Below are positions 40,735 through 57,393 of a DNA stretch of 64,000 nt, one piece after another. The notes under the pieces were generated by a model. The model did no database searches. It was not told the DNA's origin and was given only the letters and a program-made list of their open reading frames with translations. Every line of letters begins with the position of its first letter. The stretch's first letter is position 1. Made by a program: the position numbers and the translations under genes. Source of the DNA: Streptomyces atroolivaceus (GTDB lineage Bacteria; Actinomycetota; Actinomycetes; Streptomycetales; Streptomycetaceae); NCBI RefSeq assembly GCF_000717025.1, contig NZ_JNXG01000002.1, forward strand, positions 372,001-436,000, in the 5' to 3' direction.

Positions 40735-40760
40735 GGTCGCGCAGCTATACCCGTTATCGT
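40732..40760 (+). promoter_or_regulatory. Probable rplK promoter
   Basis: TTTGGT (40732-40737) and TATCGT (40755-40760) with a 17-base spacer, directly after the nusG terminator and 70 bases before rplK. Confidence 0.55.
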
Positions 40761-40830
40761 TGCGCGGTATGCCTCCGTCCGGATGACCGGAACGGCGGCG
40801 AAACACTCTCACTAGGACCCGGAGAGAGCA

Positions 40831-41265
40831 ATGCCTCCCAAGAAGAAGAAGGTCACGGGGCTTATCAAGCTCCAGATCAACGCCGGTGCGGCCAACCCGG
40901 CGCCGCCGGTCGGTCCCGCACTGGGCCAGCACGGCGTCAACATCATGGAGTTCTGCAAGGCCTACAACGCCGCGACCGAGTCGCAGCGTGGCATGGTCGT
41001 GCCGGTGGAGATCACGGTCTACGAGGACCGCTCCTTCACCTTCATCACGAAGACTCCGCCGGCCGCCAAGCTGATCCTCAAGGCCGCGGGTGTGGCCAAG
41101 GGCTCCGGCGAGCCGCACAAGACCAAGGTCGCCAAGATCACGGCCGACCAGGTCCGCGAGATCGCCACGACCAAGCTCCCCGACCTGAACGCCAACGACC
41201 TCGACGCCGCGTCGAAGATCATCGCTGGCACCGCCCGTTCCATGGGCATCACGGTCGAAGGCTAG
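40831..41265 (+). CDS. rplK: 50S ribosomal protein L11
   Basis: 144 residues. The N-terminal domain [21 protein letters not shown] keeps the prolines and glycines that, when changed, give thiostrepton/micrococcin resistance in other bacteria, so this L11 looks sensitive. It binds the 1067 region of 23S rRNA together with L10. This matters here because the thiopeptide encoded at the right end belongs to a class that acts on this site. ATG start with GGAGAG. Confidence 0.98.
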
Positions 41266-41346
41266 TCAGCCCCGTAGCCCTTCAGTGGTAGGACCAAGCG
41301 CTGGTCCGCACCACGACTCCACACTCTGAAAACCACAGGAGTAGAT

Positions 41347-42069
41347 GTGAAGCGCAGCAAGAACCTCCGCGCTGCGGACGCGAAGATCGACCGGGAGCGT
41401 ACGTACGCCCCGCTCGAGGCCGTCCGTATCGCCAAGGACACCGCCACCACCAAGTTCGACGGCACCGTCGAGGTCGCGTTCTGCCTGGGTGTTGACCCTC
41501 GCAAGGCCGACCAGATGGTCCGTGGCACCGTGAACCTCCCGCACGGCACCGGCAAGACCGCCCGGGTCCTGGTCTTCGCGACCGGTGACCGTGCTGCGGC
41601 CGCGGAAGCCGCGGGCGCCGACATCGTCGGCGCCGACGAGCTCATCGACGAGGTGGCGAAGGGCCGTCTGGACTTCGACGCCGTCGTCGCCACGCCGGAC
41701 CTCATGGGCAAGGTCGGCCGCCTCGGCCGCGTGCTCGGTCCGCGTGGTCTGATGCCGAACCCGAAGACCGGCACCGTCACCCCCGATGTCGTCAAGGCTG
41801 TCAACGACATCAAGGGCGGAAAGATCGAGTTCCGCGTCGACAAGCACTCGAACCTCCACTTCATCATCGGAAAGACCTCTTTCGATGACACGAAGCTGGT
41901 CGAGAACTACGGCGCGGCCCTGGAGGAGATCCTCCGTCTGAAGCCGTCCGCCGCGAAGGGTCGCTTCATCAAGAAGGCGACCATGAGCACGACGATGGGC
42001 CCCGGCATCCCGCTGGACGCCAACCGCGTGCGCAACCTCCTCGTCGAGGAGGACCCGGCCGCCGTCTGA
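41347..42069 (+). CDS. rplA: 50S ribosomal protein L1
   Basis: 240 residues. [24 protein letters not shown] at the start in pieces, [15 protein letters not shown] and [13 protein letters not shown] are L1 signatures. It binds 23S rRNA at the L1 stalk and in many bacteria also its own mRNA. GTG start; terminator at 42106-42147. Confidence 0.98.
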   Translation: MKRSKNLRAADAKIDRERTYAPLEAVRIAKDTATTKFDGTVEVAFCLGVDPRKADQMVRGTVNLPHGTGKTARVLVFATGDRAAAAEAAGADIVGADELIDEVAKGRLDFDAVVATPDLMGKVGRLGRVLGPRGLMPNPKTGTVTPDVVKAVNDIKGGKIEFRVDKHSNLHFIIGKTSFDDTKLVENYGAALEEILRLKPSAAKGRFIKKATMSTTMGPGIPLDANRVRNLLVEEDPAAV

Positions 42070-42105
42070 GCCCTCGTGCTCACCCGGTGACCGTGTCACG
42101 GCATG

Positions 42106-42147
42106 GGACGGGCCCCGCAGCCTCTTCGGAGGGTGCGGGGCCCGTCC
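42106..42147 (+). terminator. rplA terminator
   Basis: GGACGGGCCCCGCA / TGCGGGGCCCGTCC, 14-bp perfect stem with a 14-base loop, 36 bases after the stop. Confidence 0.9.
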
Positions 42148-42259
42148 GCGTCCTTGCCGTGGCTGTTCGGCCGGAGCTGCCTTTGAGCCGTCCGGGAGGC
42201 TCTTAAACCTCCCGGACCGGTCGAACCGGGACGGATTTGCTCCGAACGGCTCCGGTCAC

Positions 42260-42430
42260 GTAAGCTCCACGAGAAGCCAAAGACCGCTGGTCGTTGCCGC
42301 ACTCTCGTCAGAGGGGACGGCGACCGAAGGATCCGTCGAGAACGGGCGACCTGCGCAGGTGACTGTGGAAAGCTCCCGGATTCATCCGGTAGAGCTACGC
42401 CCTGGCGCCCGCGCCGGGGCGTTTCGTCTT
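42260..42430 (+). ncRNA. Ribosomal L10 leader with attenuator
   Basis: The 411-base gap before rplJ carries a structured leader. CCGGAT-TC-ATCCGG flanked by AGCTC and GAGCT (42371-42396) is the likely L10/L12-binding stem, and ACGCCC ... GGGCGT with inner GGCGC/GCGCC (42397-42422), followed by TTCGTCTTT, is a terminator-like hairpin. Known L10 leaders use such elements to limit rplJL expression when free L10 accumulates; exact boundaries are approximate. Confidence 0.7.
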
Positions 42431-42480
42431 TCCCGGCCCCTTCTGAGCGGTCCTCATCACCCGGAAGGAGGCCGACGCTC

Positions 42481-43044
42481 ATGGCAAGGCCCGACAAGGC
42501 TGCCGCGGTAGCCGAGCTCACGGACCAGTTCCGTAGCTCGAGCGCCGCCGTGCTGACCGAGTACCGGGGTCTCACCGTGGCACAGCTCAGGCAGCTGCGC
42601 CGTTCGCTCGGTGAGAACGCCCAGTACGCCGTGGTGAAGAACACGCTGACCAAGATTGCGGCCAACGAGGCCGGGATCGACACGCTGGACGACCTGTTCT
42701 CGGGTCCGACGGCGGTTGCCTTCGTCACCGGTGACCCGGTGGAGTCGGCGAAGGGTCTTCGTGACTTCGCCAAGGAGAACCCGAGCCTCATCATCAAGGG
42801 CGGTGTCCTTGATGGTAAGGCCGTGACCGCCGATGAGTTCAAGAAGCTCGCGGACCTCGAGTCCCGCGAGGTTCTGCTCGCCAAGCTGGCCGGCGCCATG
42901 AAGGGCAAGCAGACGCAGACTGCGCAGCTCTTCCAGGCTCTGCCCTCGAAGTTCGTCCGCACCGCGGAAGCGCTTCGTGCCAAGAAGGCCGAGCAGGGCG
43001 GTGCCGGTACCCCGGCTCCCGCCGATGCCGAGGTGGCGGAGTAA
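42481..43044 (+). CDS. rplJ: 50S ribosomal protein L10
   Basis: 187 residues: [25 protein letters not shown] and [12 protein letters not shown] are the conserved rRNA-binding part, and the C-terminal helix ([20 protein letters not shown] and after) binds L7/L12 dimers. ATG behind AAGGAGG. Followed after 86 bases by rplL. Confidence 0.98.
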   Translation: MARPDKAAAVAELTDQFRSSSAAVLTEYRGLTVAQLRQLRRSLGENAQYAVVKNTLTKIAANEAGIDTLDDLFSGPTAVAFVTGDPVESAKGLRDFAKENPSLIIKGGVLDGKAVTADEFKKLADLESREVLLAKLAGAMKGKQTQTAQLFQALPSKFVRTAEALRAKKAEQGGAGTPAPADAEVAE

Positions 43045-43130
43045 CACTCCGCGTCCACGGCTCGCAGCGGGCCCGTACGCCCGCCTACATATACATCCGG
43101 CACCTGCCGAATTAGTGGAAGGACGCCATC

Positions 43131-43514
43131 ATGGCGAAGCTCAGCCAGGAAGACCTGCTCGCCCAGTTCGAGGAGCTCACCCTCATCGAGCTCTCCGAGT
43201 TCGTTAAGGCGTTCGAGGAGAAGTTCGACGTCACCGCCGCCGCCGCGGTCGCCGTCGCCGCCCCGGGTGCCCCCGGTGCCGCCGCCGAGGCCGCTGAGGA
43301 GCAGGACGAGTTCGACGTCATCCTCACCGCCGCCGGTGACAAGAAGATCCAGGTCATCAAGGTCGTGCGTGAGCTGACCTCGCTGGGTCTGAAGGAGGCC
43401 AAGGACCTCGTCGACGGCGCCCCGAAGCCCGTCCTCGAGAAGGTCGCCAAGGAGGCCGCCGAGAAGGCTGCCGAGTCCCTCAAGACCGCCGGCGCTTCCG
43501 TCGAGGTCAAGTGA
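43131..43514 (+). CDS. rplL: 50S ribosomal protein L7/L12
   Basis: 127 residues. N-terminal dimerisation domain ([23 protein letters not shown]), an Ala/Gly/Pro hinge, and the C-terminal factor-binding domain ([35 protein letters not shown]). It recruits translation GTPases such as EF-G and EF-Tu, both encoded further right. Terminator at 43574-43601. Confidence 0.98.
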   Translation: MAKLSQEDLLAQFEELTLIELSEFVKAFEEKFDVTAAAAVAVAAPGAPGAAAEAAEEQDEFDVILTAAGDKKIQVIKVVRELTSLGLKEAKDLVDGAPKPVLEKVAKEAAEKAAESLKTAGASVEVK

Positions 43515-43573
43515 CCCTGCGAGTCCTCTGACTCCGCGGTCTCTGCCGTGAGGCAGGGATGTCACAGCGCGAA

Positions 43574-43604
43574 GGGCGATCACCCATCCGGGTGGTCGCC
43601 CTTT
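43574..43604 (+). terminator. rplL terminator
   Basis: GGGCGATCACCC / GGGTGGTCGCCC (one G-T pair) with an ATCC loop, then TTTGG. Confidence 0.85.
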
Positions 43605-43928
43605 GGCGTGCCCCCGGAGGCTGCCTTGATCTTCCGCCCGCGACGAGTAGGGTGATCTTCGCCGTGCGTTTCTCCGGGGCGCCCAGAGGGCCGTCAACAG
43701 GCGTCCTCCGGGCGCAGGTGAAGATCGCCGGGCGTCCGCCGGGGCCACAGGGCCTTGACGAACCGCACGCGGCGCGCAATTCTCAGGACGCGTCGTCATC
43801 TCGATCCGCTTCCGAGGCATGGATCGAGAGCGAAGAGGGCAGTAAAGAAGAGCGCACACCGCGCGAGGGCTATTCATAGGTGTTGAGAACAGCTGTTGAG
43901 AGCAACGTGGGTCTCTGAGAACCCCGAC

Positions 43929-43957
43929 TGGACATCAGTGTGGCGTTTGGCTACACT
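43929..43957 (+). promoter_or_regulatory. rpoBC promoter
   Basis: TGGACA (43929-43934), a 17-base spacer and TACACT (43952-43957), with about 160 bases of leader before the rpoB start. The 600-base gap from rplL contains no gene. Confidence 0.75.
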
Positions 43958-44120
43958 GACCCTTTGCGCTGCCTGTTAGCTGCCTCCTGCCCGTCACCAG
44001 GGGCATGCCCACGCCTAGCATCGATGACCGGACATTCCCTGACCTTGGGATTCCTGTCTCCGTGTGCGGCTTGGGGCCGGTACGCGCGTAGTGAGTCCGA
44101 GCCCTCGGAAGGACCCCCTC

Positions 44121-47100
44121 TTGGCCGCCTCGCGCAACGCCTCGACCTCGAATACGAACAACGGTGCCAGCACCGCCCCGCTGCGCATCTCTTTTGCAAA
44201 GATCAAGGAGCCCCTCGAGGTTCCGAACCTCCTCGCGCTGCAGACCGAGAGCTTTGACTGGCTCCTCGGCAATGCCGCCTGGAAGGCTCGCGTCGAGGCT
44301 GCTCTGGACAGCGGACAAGACGTCCCCACCAAGTCCGGCCTGGAAGAGATCTTCGAGGAGATTTCGCCGATCGAGGACTTCTCCGGGTCGATGTCGCTCA
44401 CCTTCCGCGACCACCGCTTCGAGCCCCCGAAGAACTCGATCGACGAGTGCAAGGAGCGCGACTTCACGTTCGCCGCGCCGCTCTTCGTCACGGCCGAGTT
44501 CACCAACAACGAGACCGGCGAGATCAAGTCCCAGACGGTCTTCATGGGCGACTTCCCGCTCATGACCAACAAGGGCACCTTCGTCATCAACGGCACCGAG
44601 CGTGTCGTCGTGTCGCAGCTCGTGCGCTCGCCGGGTGTCTACTTCGACTCCTCCATCGACAAGACGTCCGACAAGGACATCTTCTCCGCCAAGATCATCC
44701 CCTCCCGGGGCGCCTGGCTGGAGATGGAGATCGACAAGCGCGACATGGTCGGTGTCCGCATCGACCGCAAGCGCAAGCAGTCCGTCACCGTCCTCCTGAA
44801 GGCTCTCGGCTGGACCACCGAGCAGATCCTGGAAGAGTTCGGCGAGTACGAGTCCATGCGCGCCACCCTGGAGAAGGACCACACCCAGGGCCAGGACGAC
44901 GCGCTGCTCGACATCTACCGCAAGCTGCGTCCGGGCGAGCCGCCCACGCGTGAGGCCGCTCAGACGCTGCTCGAGAACCTCTACTTCAACCCGAAGCGCT
45001 ACGACCTCGCGAAGGTCGGCCGCTACAAGGTGAACAAGAAGCTCGGCGCCGACGAGCCGCTCGACGCCGGTGTCCTCACCAGCGACGACATCATCGCCAC
45101 CATCAAGTACCTGGTGAAGCTGCACGCCGGTGAGTCCGAGACGGTCGGCGAGTCCGGCCGCTCGATCATGGTCGAGACGGACGACATCGACCACTTCGGC
45201 AACCGTCGTATCCGTAACGTCGGTGAGCTGATCCAGAACCAGGTCCGCACGGGTCTCGCCCGTATGGAGCGCGTCGTGCGCGAGCGCATGACCACTCAGG
45301 ACGTCGAGGCGATCACGCCGCAGACCCTGATCAACATCCGGCCGGTCGTCGCCTCCATCAAGGAGTTCTTCGGCACCAGCCAGCTGTCCCAGTTCATGGA
45401 CCAGAACAACCCGCTGTCGGGCCTGACGCACAAGCGTCGTCTCAACGCCCTCGGCCCGGGTGGTCTGTCCCGTGAGCGGGCCGGCTTCGAGGTCCGTGAC
45501 GTCCACCCGTCGCACTACGGCCGCATGTGCCCGATCGAGACGCCCGAAGGCCCGAACATCGGTCTGATCGGCTCGCTGGCCTCCTACGGGCGCATCAACC
45601 CGTTCGGCTTCATCGAGACGCCGTACCGCAAGGTCGTCGAGGGCGTCGTCACCGACGACGTCGACTACCTGACGGCCGACGAAGAGGACCGCTTCGTGAT
45701 CGCCCAGGCGAACGCGACGCTCTCCGAGGACATGCGCTTCACCGAGGCCCGCGTCCTGGTCCGCCGTCGTGGCGGAGAGATCGACTACATCCCCGGCGAC
45801 GACGTCGACTACATGGACGTCTCGCCGCGCCAGATGGTGTCGGTCGCGACCGCGATGATCCCGTTCCTCGAGCACGACGACGCCAACCGTGCCCTCATGG
45901 GCGCGAACATGATGCGTCAGGCCGTCCCGCTCATCAAGAGCGAGGCGCCGCTGGTCGGCACGGGCATGGAGTACCGCTGTGCCACCGACGCCGGTGACGT
46001 GCTCAAGGCCGAGAAGTCGGGTGTGGTCCAGGAGGTCTCCGCGGACTACATCACCGTGACGAACGACGACGGCACGTACACCACGTACCGCATCGCCAAG
46101 TTCTCGCGCTCGAACCAGGGCACCTCGGTGAACCAGAAGGTCGTCGTCTCCGAAGGCGACCGGGTCATCGAGAGCCAGGTCCTCGCCGACGGGCCGGCCA
46201 CCGAGAACGGTGAGATGGCGCTCGGCAAGAACCTGCTCGTCGCGTTCATGCCGTGGGAGGGTCACAACTACGAGGACGCGATCATCCTGTCGCAGCGCCT
46301 CGTGCAGGACGACGTCCTCTCCTCGATCCACATCGAGGAGCACGAGGTCGACGCCCGTGACACCAAGCTCGGCCCGGAGGAGATCACCCGGGACATCCCG
46401 AACGTCTCCGAAGAGGTCCTCGCCGACCTCGACGAGCGCGGCATCATCCGTATCGGTGCCGAGGTCGTCGCCGGCGACATCCTCGTCGGCAAGGTCACGC
46501 CCAAGGGCGAGACCGAGCTGACTCCGGAGGAGCGTCTGCTCCGCGCGATCTTCGGTGAGAAGGCGCGCGAGGTGCGCGACACCTCCCTGAAGGTCCCGCA
46601 CGGCGAGATCGGCAAGGTCATCGGCGTCCGCGTCTTCGACCGCGAAGAGGGCGACGAGCTGCCGCCCGGCGTGAACCAGCTGGTCCGCGTCTACGTCGCG
46701 CAGAAGCGCAAGATCACCGACGGTGACAAGCTCGCCGGCCGTCACGGCAACAAGGGCGTCATCTCCAAGATCCTCCCGATCGAGGACATGCCGTTCCTGG
46801 AGGACGGCACCCCGGTCGACATCATCCTCAACCCGCTGGGTGTCCCGTCCCGAATGAACCCGGGACAGGTCCTGGAGATCCACCTCGGCTGGCTCGCCAG
46901 CCGCGGCTGGGACGTCTCCGGCCTCGGTGACGAGTGGGCCCAGCGCCTGCAGGCCATCGGCGCCGACCAGGTGGCCCCCGGCACCAACGTCGCCACGCCC
47001 GTCTTCGACGGCGCGCGCGAGGACGAGATCTCCGGCCTCTTCGGAGCCACGATCCCGAACCGCGACGGTGACCGGCTGGTCCAGCCCTCCGGCAAGGCCC

Positions 47101-47606
47101 AGCTGTACGACGGCCGCTCCGGCGAGCCGTTCCCGGACCCGGTCTCGGTCGGGTACATGTACATCCTCAAGCTGCACCACCTGGTCGACGACAAGCTCCA
47201 CGCGCGCTCGACCGGCCCGTACTCCATGATCACGCAGCAGCCGCTGGGTGGTAAGGCGCAGTTCGGTGGGCAGCGATTCGGCGAGATGGAGGTGTGGGCC
47301 CTTGAGGCTTACGGCGCCGCATACGCCCTCCAGGAACTTCTGACGATCAAGTCCGACGACGTCACCGGCCGCGTGAAGGTCTACGAGGCGATCGTCAAGG
47401 GCGAGAACATCCCCGAGCCGGGCATTCCCGAGTCCTTCAAGGTGCTCATCAAGGAAATGCAGTCGCTCTGCCTCAACGTGGAGGTGCTGTCCTCGGACGG
47501 CATGTCCATCGAGATGCGCGACACGGACGAGGACGTCTTCCGCGCGGCGGAGGAGCTCGGTATCGACCTGTCCCGGCGAGAGCCGAGCAGCGTCGAAGAG
47601 GTCTGA
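44121..47606 (+). CDS. rpoB: DNA-directed RNA polymerase subunit beta
   Basis: 1161 residues from the TTG at 44121, which lies behind GGAAGGA and gives the N-terminus LAASRNAS expected in streptomycetes (a TTG read as Met); the longer in-frame start at 44064 has no support. The rifampicin region [14 protein letters not shown] and [13 protein letters not shown] is conserved, but the residue matching E. coli Ser531 is Asn442. The catalytic and beta-prime contact regions near the C-terminus ([19 protein letters not shown]) are intact. Confidence 0.98.
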   Translation: MAASRNASTSNTNNGASTAPLRISFAKIKEPLEVPNLLALQTESFDWLLGNAAWKARVEAALDSGQDVPTKSGLEEIFEEISPIEDFSGSMSLTFRDHRFEPPKNSIDECKERDFTFAAPLFVTAEFTNNETGEIKSQTVFMGDFPLMTNKGTFVINGTERVVVSQLVRSPGVYFDSSIDKTSDKDIFSAKIIPSRGAWLEMEIDKRDMVGVRIDRKRKQSVTVLLKALGWTTEQILEEFGEYESMRATLEKDHTQGQDDALLDIYRKLRPGEPPTREAAQTLLENLYFNPKRYDLAKVGRYKVNKKLGADEPLDAGVLTSDDIIATIKYLVKLHAGESETVGESGRSIMVETDDIDHFGNRRIRNVGELIQNQVRTGLARMERVVRERMTTQDVEAITPQTLINIRPVVASIKEFFGTSQLSQFMDQNNPLSGLTHKRRLNALGPGGLSRERAGFEVRDVHPSHYGRMCPIETPEGPNIGLIGSLASYGRINPFGFIETPYRKVVEGVVTDDVDYLTADEEDRFVIAQANATLSEDMRFTEARVLVRRRGGEIDYIPGDDVDYMDVSPRQMVSVATAMIPFLEHDDANRALMGANMMRQAVPLIKSEAPLVGTGMEYRCATDAGDVLKAEKSGVVQEVSADYITVTNDDGTYTTYRIAKFSRSNQGTSVNQKVVVSEGDRVIESQVLADGPATENGEMALGKNLLVAFMPWEGHNYEDAIILSQRLVQDDVLSSIHIEEHEVDARDTKLGPEEITRDIPNVSEEVLADLDERGIIRIGAEVVAGDILVGKVTPKGETELTPEERLLRAIFGEKAREVRDTSLKVPHGEIGKVIGVRVFDREEGDELPPGVNQLVRVYVAQKRKITDGDKLAGRHGNKGVISKILPIEDMPFLEDGTPVDIILNPLGVPSRMNPGQVLEIHLGWLASRGWDVSGLGDEWAQRLQAIGADQVAPGTNVATPVFDGAREDEISGLFGATIPNRDGDRLVQPSGKAQLYDGRSGEPFPDPVSVGYMYILKLHHLVDDKLHARSTGPYSMITQQPLGGKAQFGGQRFGEMEVWALEAYGAAYALQELLTIKSDDVTGRVKVYEAIVKGENIPEPGIPESFKVLIKEMQSLCLNVEVLSSDGMSIEMRDTDEDVFRAAEELGIDLSRREPSSVEEV

Positions 47607-47735
47607 CGGGTTGCCCGGCCGGATCCCCGTGATCCGGCCGGCCCTCCCCGGACCCGTTCAGACCATTGCTGAAGTGCCCCGATTTCTCGCGTGAAGCGAG
47701 GGGGCTCGAACCCCCGAAAGAGGGATTGACGACAA

Positions 47736-51635
<3,900 letters not shown>

Positions 51636-51645
51636 AAGTGAGTGA

Positions 51646-51693
51646 GAAGGGCGCCCACCCCGTCGAGTACCGCGTACGGGGTGGGCGCCCTTC
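51646..51693 (+). terminator. rpoBC terminator
   Basis: GAAGGGCGCCCACCCCGT / ACGGGGTGGGCGCCCTTC, an 18-bp perfect stem with a 12-base loop, 10 bases after the rpoC stop. Confidence 0.92.
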
Positions 51694-51910
51694 TGCATGC
51701 CCGGTACCGCCCGCCGTGAGGTCGGTCACCCGGGGTGACAGGTCGCCCGCCGGTGACGGGCGGGCGGCTGACGTGACGCCGGGCGGCGCGCGGGGCGTTC
51801 AGCCTGGTGAGAGGGGCAGTGCGGCCCCGGGGGCCGTCGCTCCGGGGGTCGGTCCTGCCCGGTGGCGCAGGACCACGGGGGCCGGGGCCCGGGGGTGGAC
51901 GGCATTTGTT

Positions 51911-51939
51911 TTGACCCAGCTCCGTGAGGTAGGTACGCT
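51911..51939 (+). promoter_or_regulatory. str operon (rpsL) promoter
   Basis: TTGACC (51911-51916), 17-base spacer and TACGCT (51934-51939), a near-consensus vegetative promoter. The transcript would have a leader of about 190 bases. The 440 bases between the rpoC terminator and rpsL hold no gene. Confidence 0.85.
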
Positions 51940-52134
51940 CAAGCCTTGTGCCTGGGGTGTGCCTGGGCTCGGGTGCGTGTCCTCAACCGCATGGCGAGTC
52001 CGTAAGTGGCCACCGCAATCTGTGTTCCGTCTGCCTTCCAGCAGGGGCGTGCAGTATTCGACACACCCGACCGCGTGGGTCGGTGACTGTTCCAGGTTAG
52101 TTTCACCGAACGGCACACAGAAACCGGAGAAGTA

Positions 52135-52506
52135 GTGCCTACGATCCAGCAGCTGGTCCGGAAGGGCCGGCAGGACAAGGTCGAGAAGAACAAGACGCCC
52201 GCGCTCGAGGGTTCGCCCCAGCGTCGTGGTGTCTGCACGCGTGTGTTCACGACCACCCCGAAGAAGCCGAACTCGGCGCTCCGTAAGGTCGCGCGTGTGC
52301 GTCTGACCTCCGGTATCGAGGTCACGGCCTACATCCCGGGTGAGGGGCACAACCTGCAGGAGCACTCCATCGTGCTCGTGCGTGGTGGCCGTGTGAAGGA
52401 CCTGCCGGGTGTTCGTTACAAGATCATCCGCGGTTCGCTCGACACCCAGGGTGTCAAGAACCGCAAGCAGGCCCGCAGCCGCTACGGCGCCAAGAAGGAG
52501 AAGTAA
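52135..52506 (+). CDS. rpsL: 30S ribosomal protein S12
   Basis: 123 residues. [20 protein letters not shown] and [18 protein letters not shown] are the decoding-centre loops; Lys43 and Lys88, the usual streptomycin-resistance positions, are wild type. GTG start. First gene of the rpsL-rpsG-fusA-tuf operon. Confidence 0.98.
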   Translation: MPTIQQLVRKGRQDKVEKNKTPALEGSPQRRGVCTRVFTTTPKKPNSALRKVARVRLTSGIEVTAYIPGEGHNLQEHSIVLVRGGRVKDLPGVRYKIIRGSLDTQGVKNRKQARSRYGAKKEK

Positions 52507-52508
52507 GA

Positions 52509-52979
52509 ATGCCTCGTAAGGGCCCCGCCCCGAAGCGCCCGGTCATCATCGACCCGGTCTACAGCTCTCCTCTTGTCACCTCGCTGATCAACAAGATCCT
52601 GCTCGACGGCAAGCGTTCCACCGCCGAGCGGATCGTGTACGGCGCCATGGAAGGCCTCCGCGAGAAGACCGGCGCTGACCCGGTCATCACGCTGAAGCGC
52701 GCGCTTGAGAACGTCAAGCCCTCGCTCGAGGTCAAGTCCCGCCGTGTCGGTGGCGCCACCTACCAGGTGCCGATCGAGGTCAAGCCCGGTCGCGCCGCCA
52801 CCCTCGCTCTGCGCTGGGTCGTGGGTTACTCCCGCGCCCGTCGCGAGAAGACCATGACCGAGCGCCTCATGAACGAGCTGCTCGACGCCTCCAACGGTCT
52901 TGGCGCTGCCGTCAAGAAGCGCGAGGACACCCACAAGATGGCCGAGTCGAACAAGGCCTTCGCGCACTACCGCTGGTAG
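52509..52979 (+). CDS. rpsG: 30S ribosomal protein S7
   Basis: 156 residues: [22 protein letters not shown] at the start, [14 protein letters not shown] and [18 protein letters not shown] are S7 signatures. It nucleates assembly of the 30S head. Three bases after rpsL. Confidence 0.98.
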   Translation: MPRKGPAPKRPVIIDPVYSSPLVTSLINKILLDGKRSTAERIVYGAMEGLREKTGADPVITLKRALENVKPSLEVKSRRVGGATYQVPIEVKPGRAATLALRWVVGYSRARREKTMTERLMNELLDASNGLGAAVKKREDTHKMAESNKAFAHYRW

Positions 52980-53017
52980 TCGCTCACCCCATCGAGACCG
53001 AGAGAAGATTGAGCCTT

Positions 53018-55147
<2,130 letters not shown>

Positions 55148-55294
55148 CTCTTCCGAGCTCACGCTTTAGGCTTGTCACCGGAGCCCGGTCGGGCATGCGT
55201 CGCAGTGCGGCGGATGCCCCCGGCACCGGCATTCCAGCAAAGATCACCTGGCGCCGATGAAGCAAGGCGTACAGAACCACTCAGGAGGACCCCA

Positions 55295-56488
<1,194 letters not shown>

Positions 56489-56550
56489 TTCCGATTACTT
56501 GTGGGTCGGGGTAACCCGGTTGCTCTGAACTGAGCGCACAGCACCAAGCA

Positions 56551-56581
56551 GGGCCCGCACGGCATCACGCCGTGCGGGCCC
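56551..56581 (+). terminator. tuf terminator
   Basis: GGGCCCGCACGGC / GCCGTGCGGGCCC around ATCAC, flanked by a further CACAGCAC/GTGCTGT pairing; 62 bases after the stop. Confidence 0.9.
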
Positions 56582-56625
56582 TGTGCTGTCTCCGCGGGGC
56601 TCGCGGCGGACAGGACGACGGGCGC

Positions 56626-56654
56626 GGCCCGCACACCCTGAGGGTGTGCGGGCC
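56626..56654 (-). terminator. Terminator of the minus-strand thiopeptide operon
   Basis: GGCCCGCACACCC / GGGTGTGCGGGCC with a three-base loop, 37 bases past the stop of the nitroreductase-like gene. With the tuf hairpin it insulates the convergent units. Confidence 0.8.
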
Positions 56655-56691
56655 GTCGTGACGCGGGCGTCGTTCGCGTCGGGAGGTGCGG

Positions 56692-57393
56692 TCAGCTCTC
56701 CGGTGGCCGGGCGTATGTGGTGGCCAGCAGGGAATGGCGGGTCGCCCCGTCGCTGTGGACCAGATGGTGCACGGACGACGGGACGAAGCCGCCGAACAGT
56801 GTGCCGACGAGCCCCAGCGCCTGGCACCTGAGATTGAGGTCGTAGGTGGCCATCGAGGCCCGCAGCGCACTGATCCGGTAGCCGTGGGAACCCGCCCAGG
56901 TGTCCGCCCGGTCCAGACTCGCGTAGAGCGCGACGATCCCCGCTCCGGTGGAGAACTCGCGCTGGACGCCGAGGTTCTCGGCCGGTCCGATCTCGTCGAG
57001 CCCGGCCAGGTAGCACGTCTCCTCGGCGGTCACCCGGTACAGCCCTGGTTCGGCGCCCTCGCTGCGGAACGCGAAGACGAAGCCCTCCAGCGCGCCCGCC
57101 GAGGCGTCGAGCCCCCAGTCGTCACGGTCCCGGCGCAGCACGTCACGCAGCAGCGACAGGATCACGTCCGTGCGTACCGGCAGTGGCGCGTAGTGCAGCG
57201 AGGAGCGGCGGCGTTCGAGCGTGCCCCGCAGGTCGTGGACCGGCCGCAGGTCCTCGGCAGACGGGTGCGGTTCGACGGGCACGGAGTCCGCGAACGGCAC
57301 CGGCCGGCGCTCGGCCGCCAGGCCGTCCGACGTGGGCGTCCGGGAGGTGAAGCCCTCCAGCACGGCCGTCATGGATGTCACGTCGTTCCTCAT
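56692..57393 (-). CDS. Nitroreductase-like (SagB-type) azoline oxidase subunit
   Basis: 233 residues. LRGTLERRRSSLHY is the FMN-phosphate-contact start of a nitroreductase fold; ALEGFVFAFRSEGAEPGLYRV and GYRISALRASMATYDLNLRCQALGLVGTLFGGF match the later flavin-binding segments of SagB/McbC-type dehydrogenases, which oxidise azolines to azoles in thiazole/oxazole-modified peptides. Its ATG overlaps the stop of the upstream fusion gene (ATGA), so both are made together. The preceding protein also ends in a nitroreductase-like domain; the two may form one split or heterodimeric flavoenzyme (inference). Last gene of the operon. Confidence 0.78.
   Translation of the reverse strand: MRNDVTSMTAVLEGFTSRTPTSDGLAAERRPVPFADSVPVEPHPSAEDLRPVHDLRGTLERRRSSLHYAPLPVRTDVILSLLRDVLRRDRDDWGLDASAGALEGFVFAFRSEGAEPGLYRVTAEETCYLAGLDEIGPAENLGVQREFSTGAGIVALYASLDRADTWAGSHGYRISALRASMATYDLNLRCQALGLVGTLFGGFVPSSVHHLVHSDGATRHSLLATTYARPPES

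Noticed and set aside
40831..41265. L11 carrying resistance substitutions
   Set aside because: The proline- and glycine-rich N-terminal loop is normal.
52135..52506. Streptomycin-resistance allele of rpsL
   Set aside because: Lys43 and Lys88 are both present.
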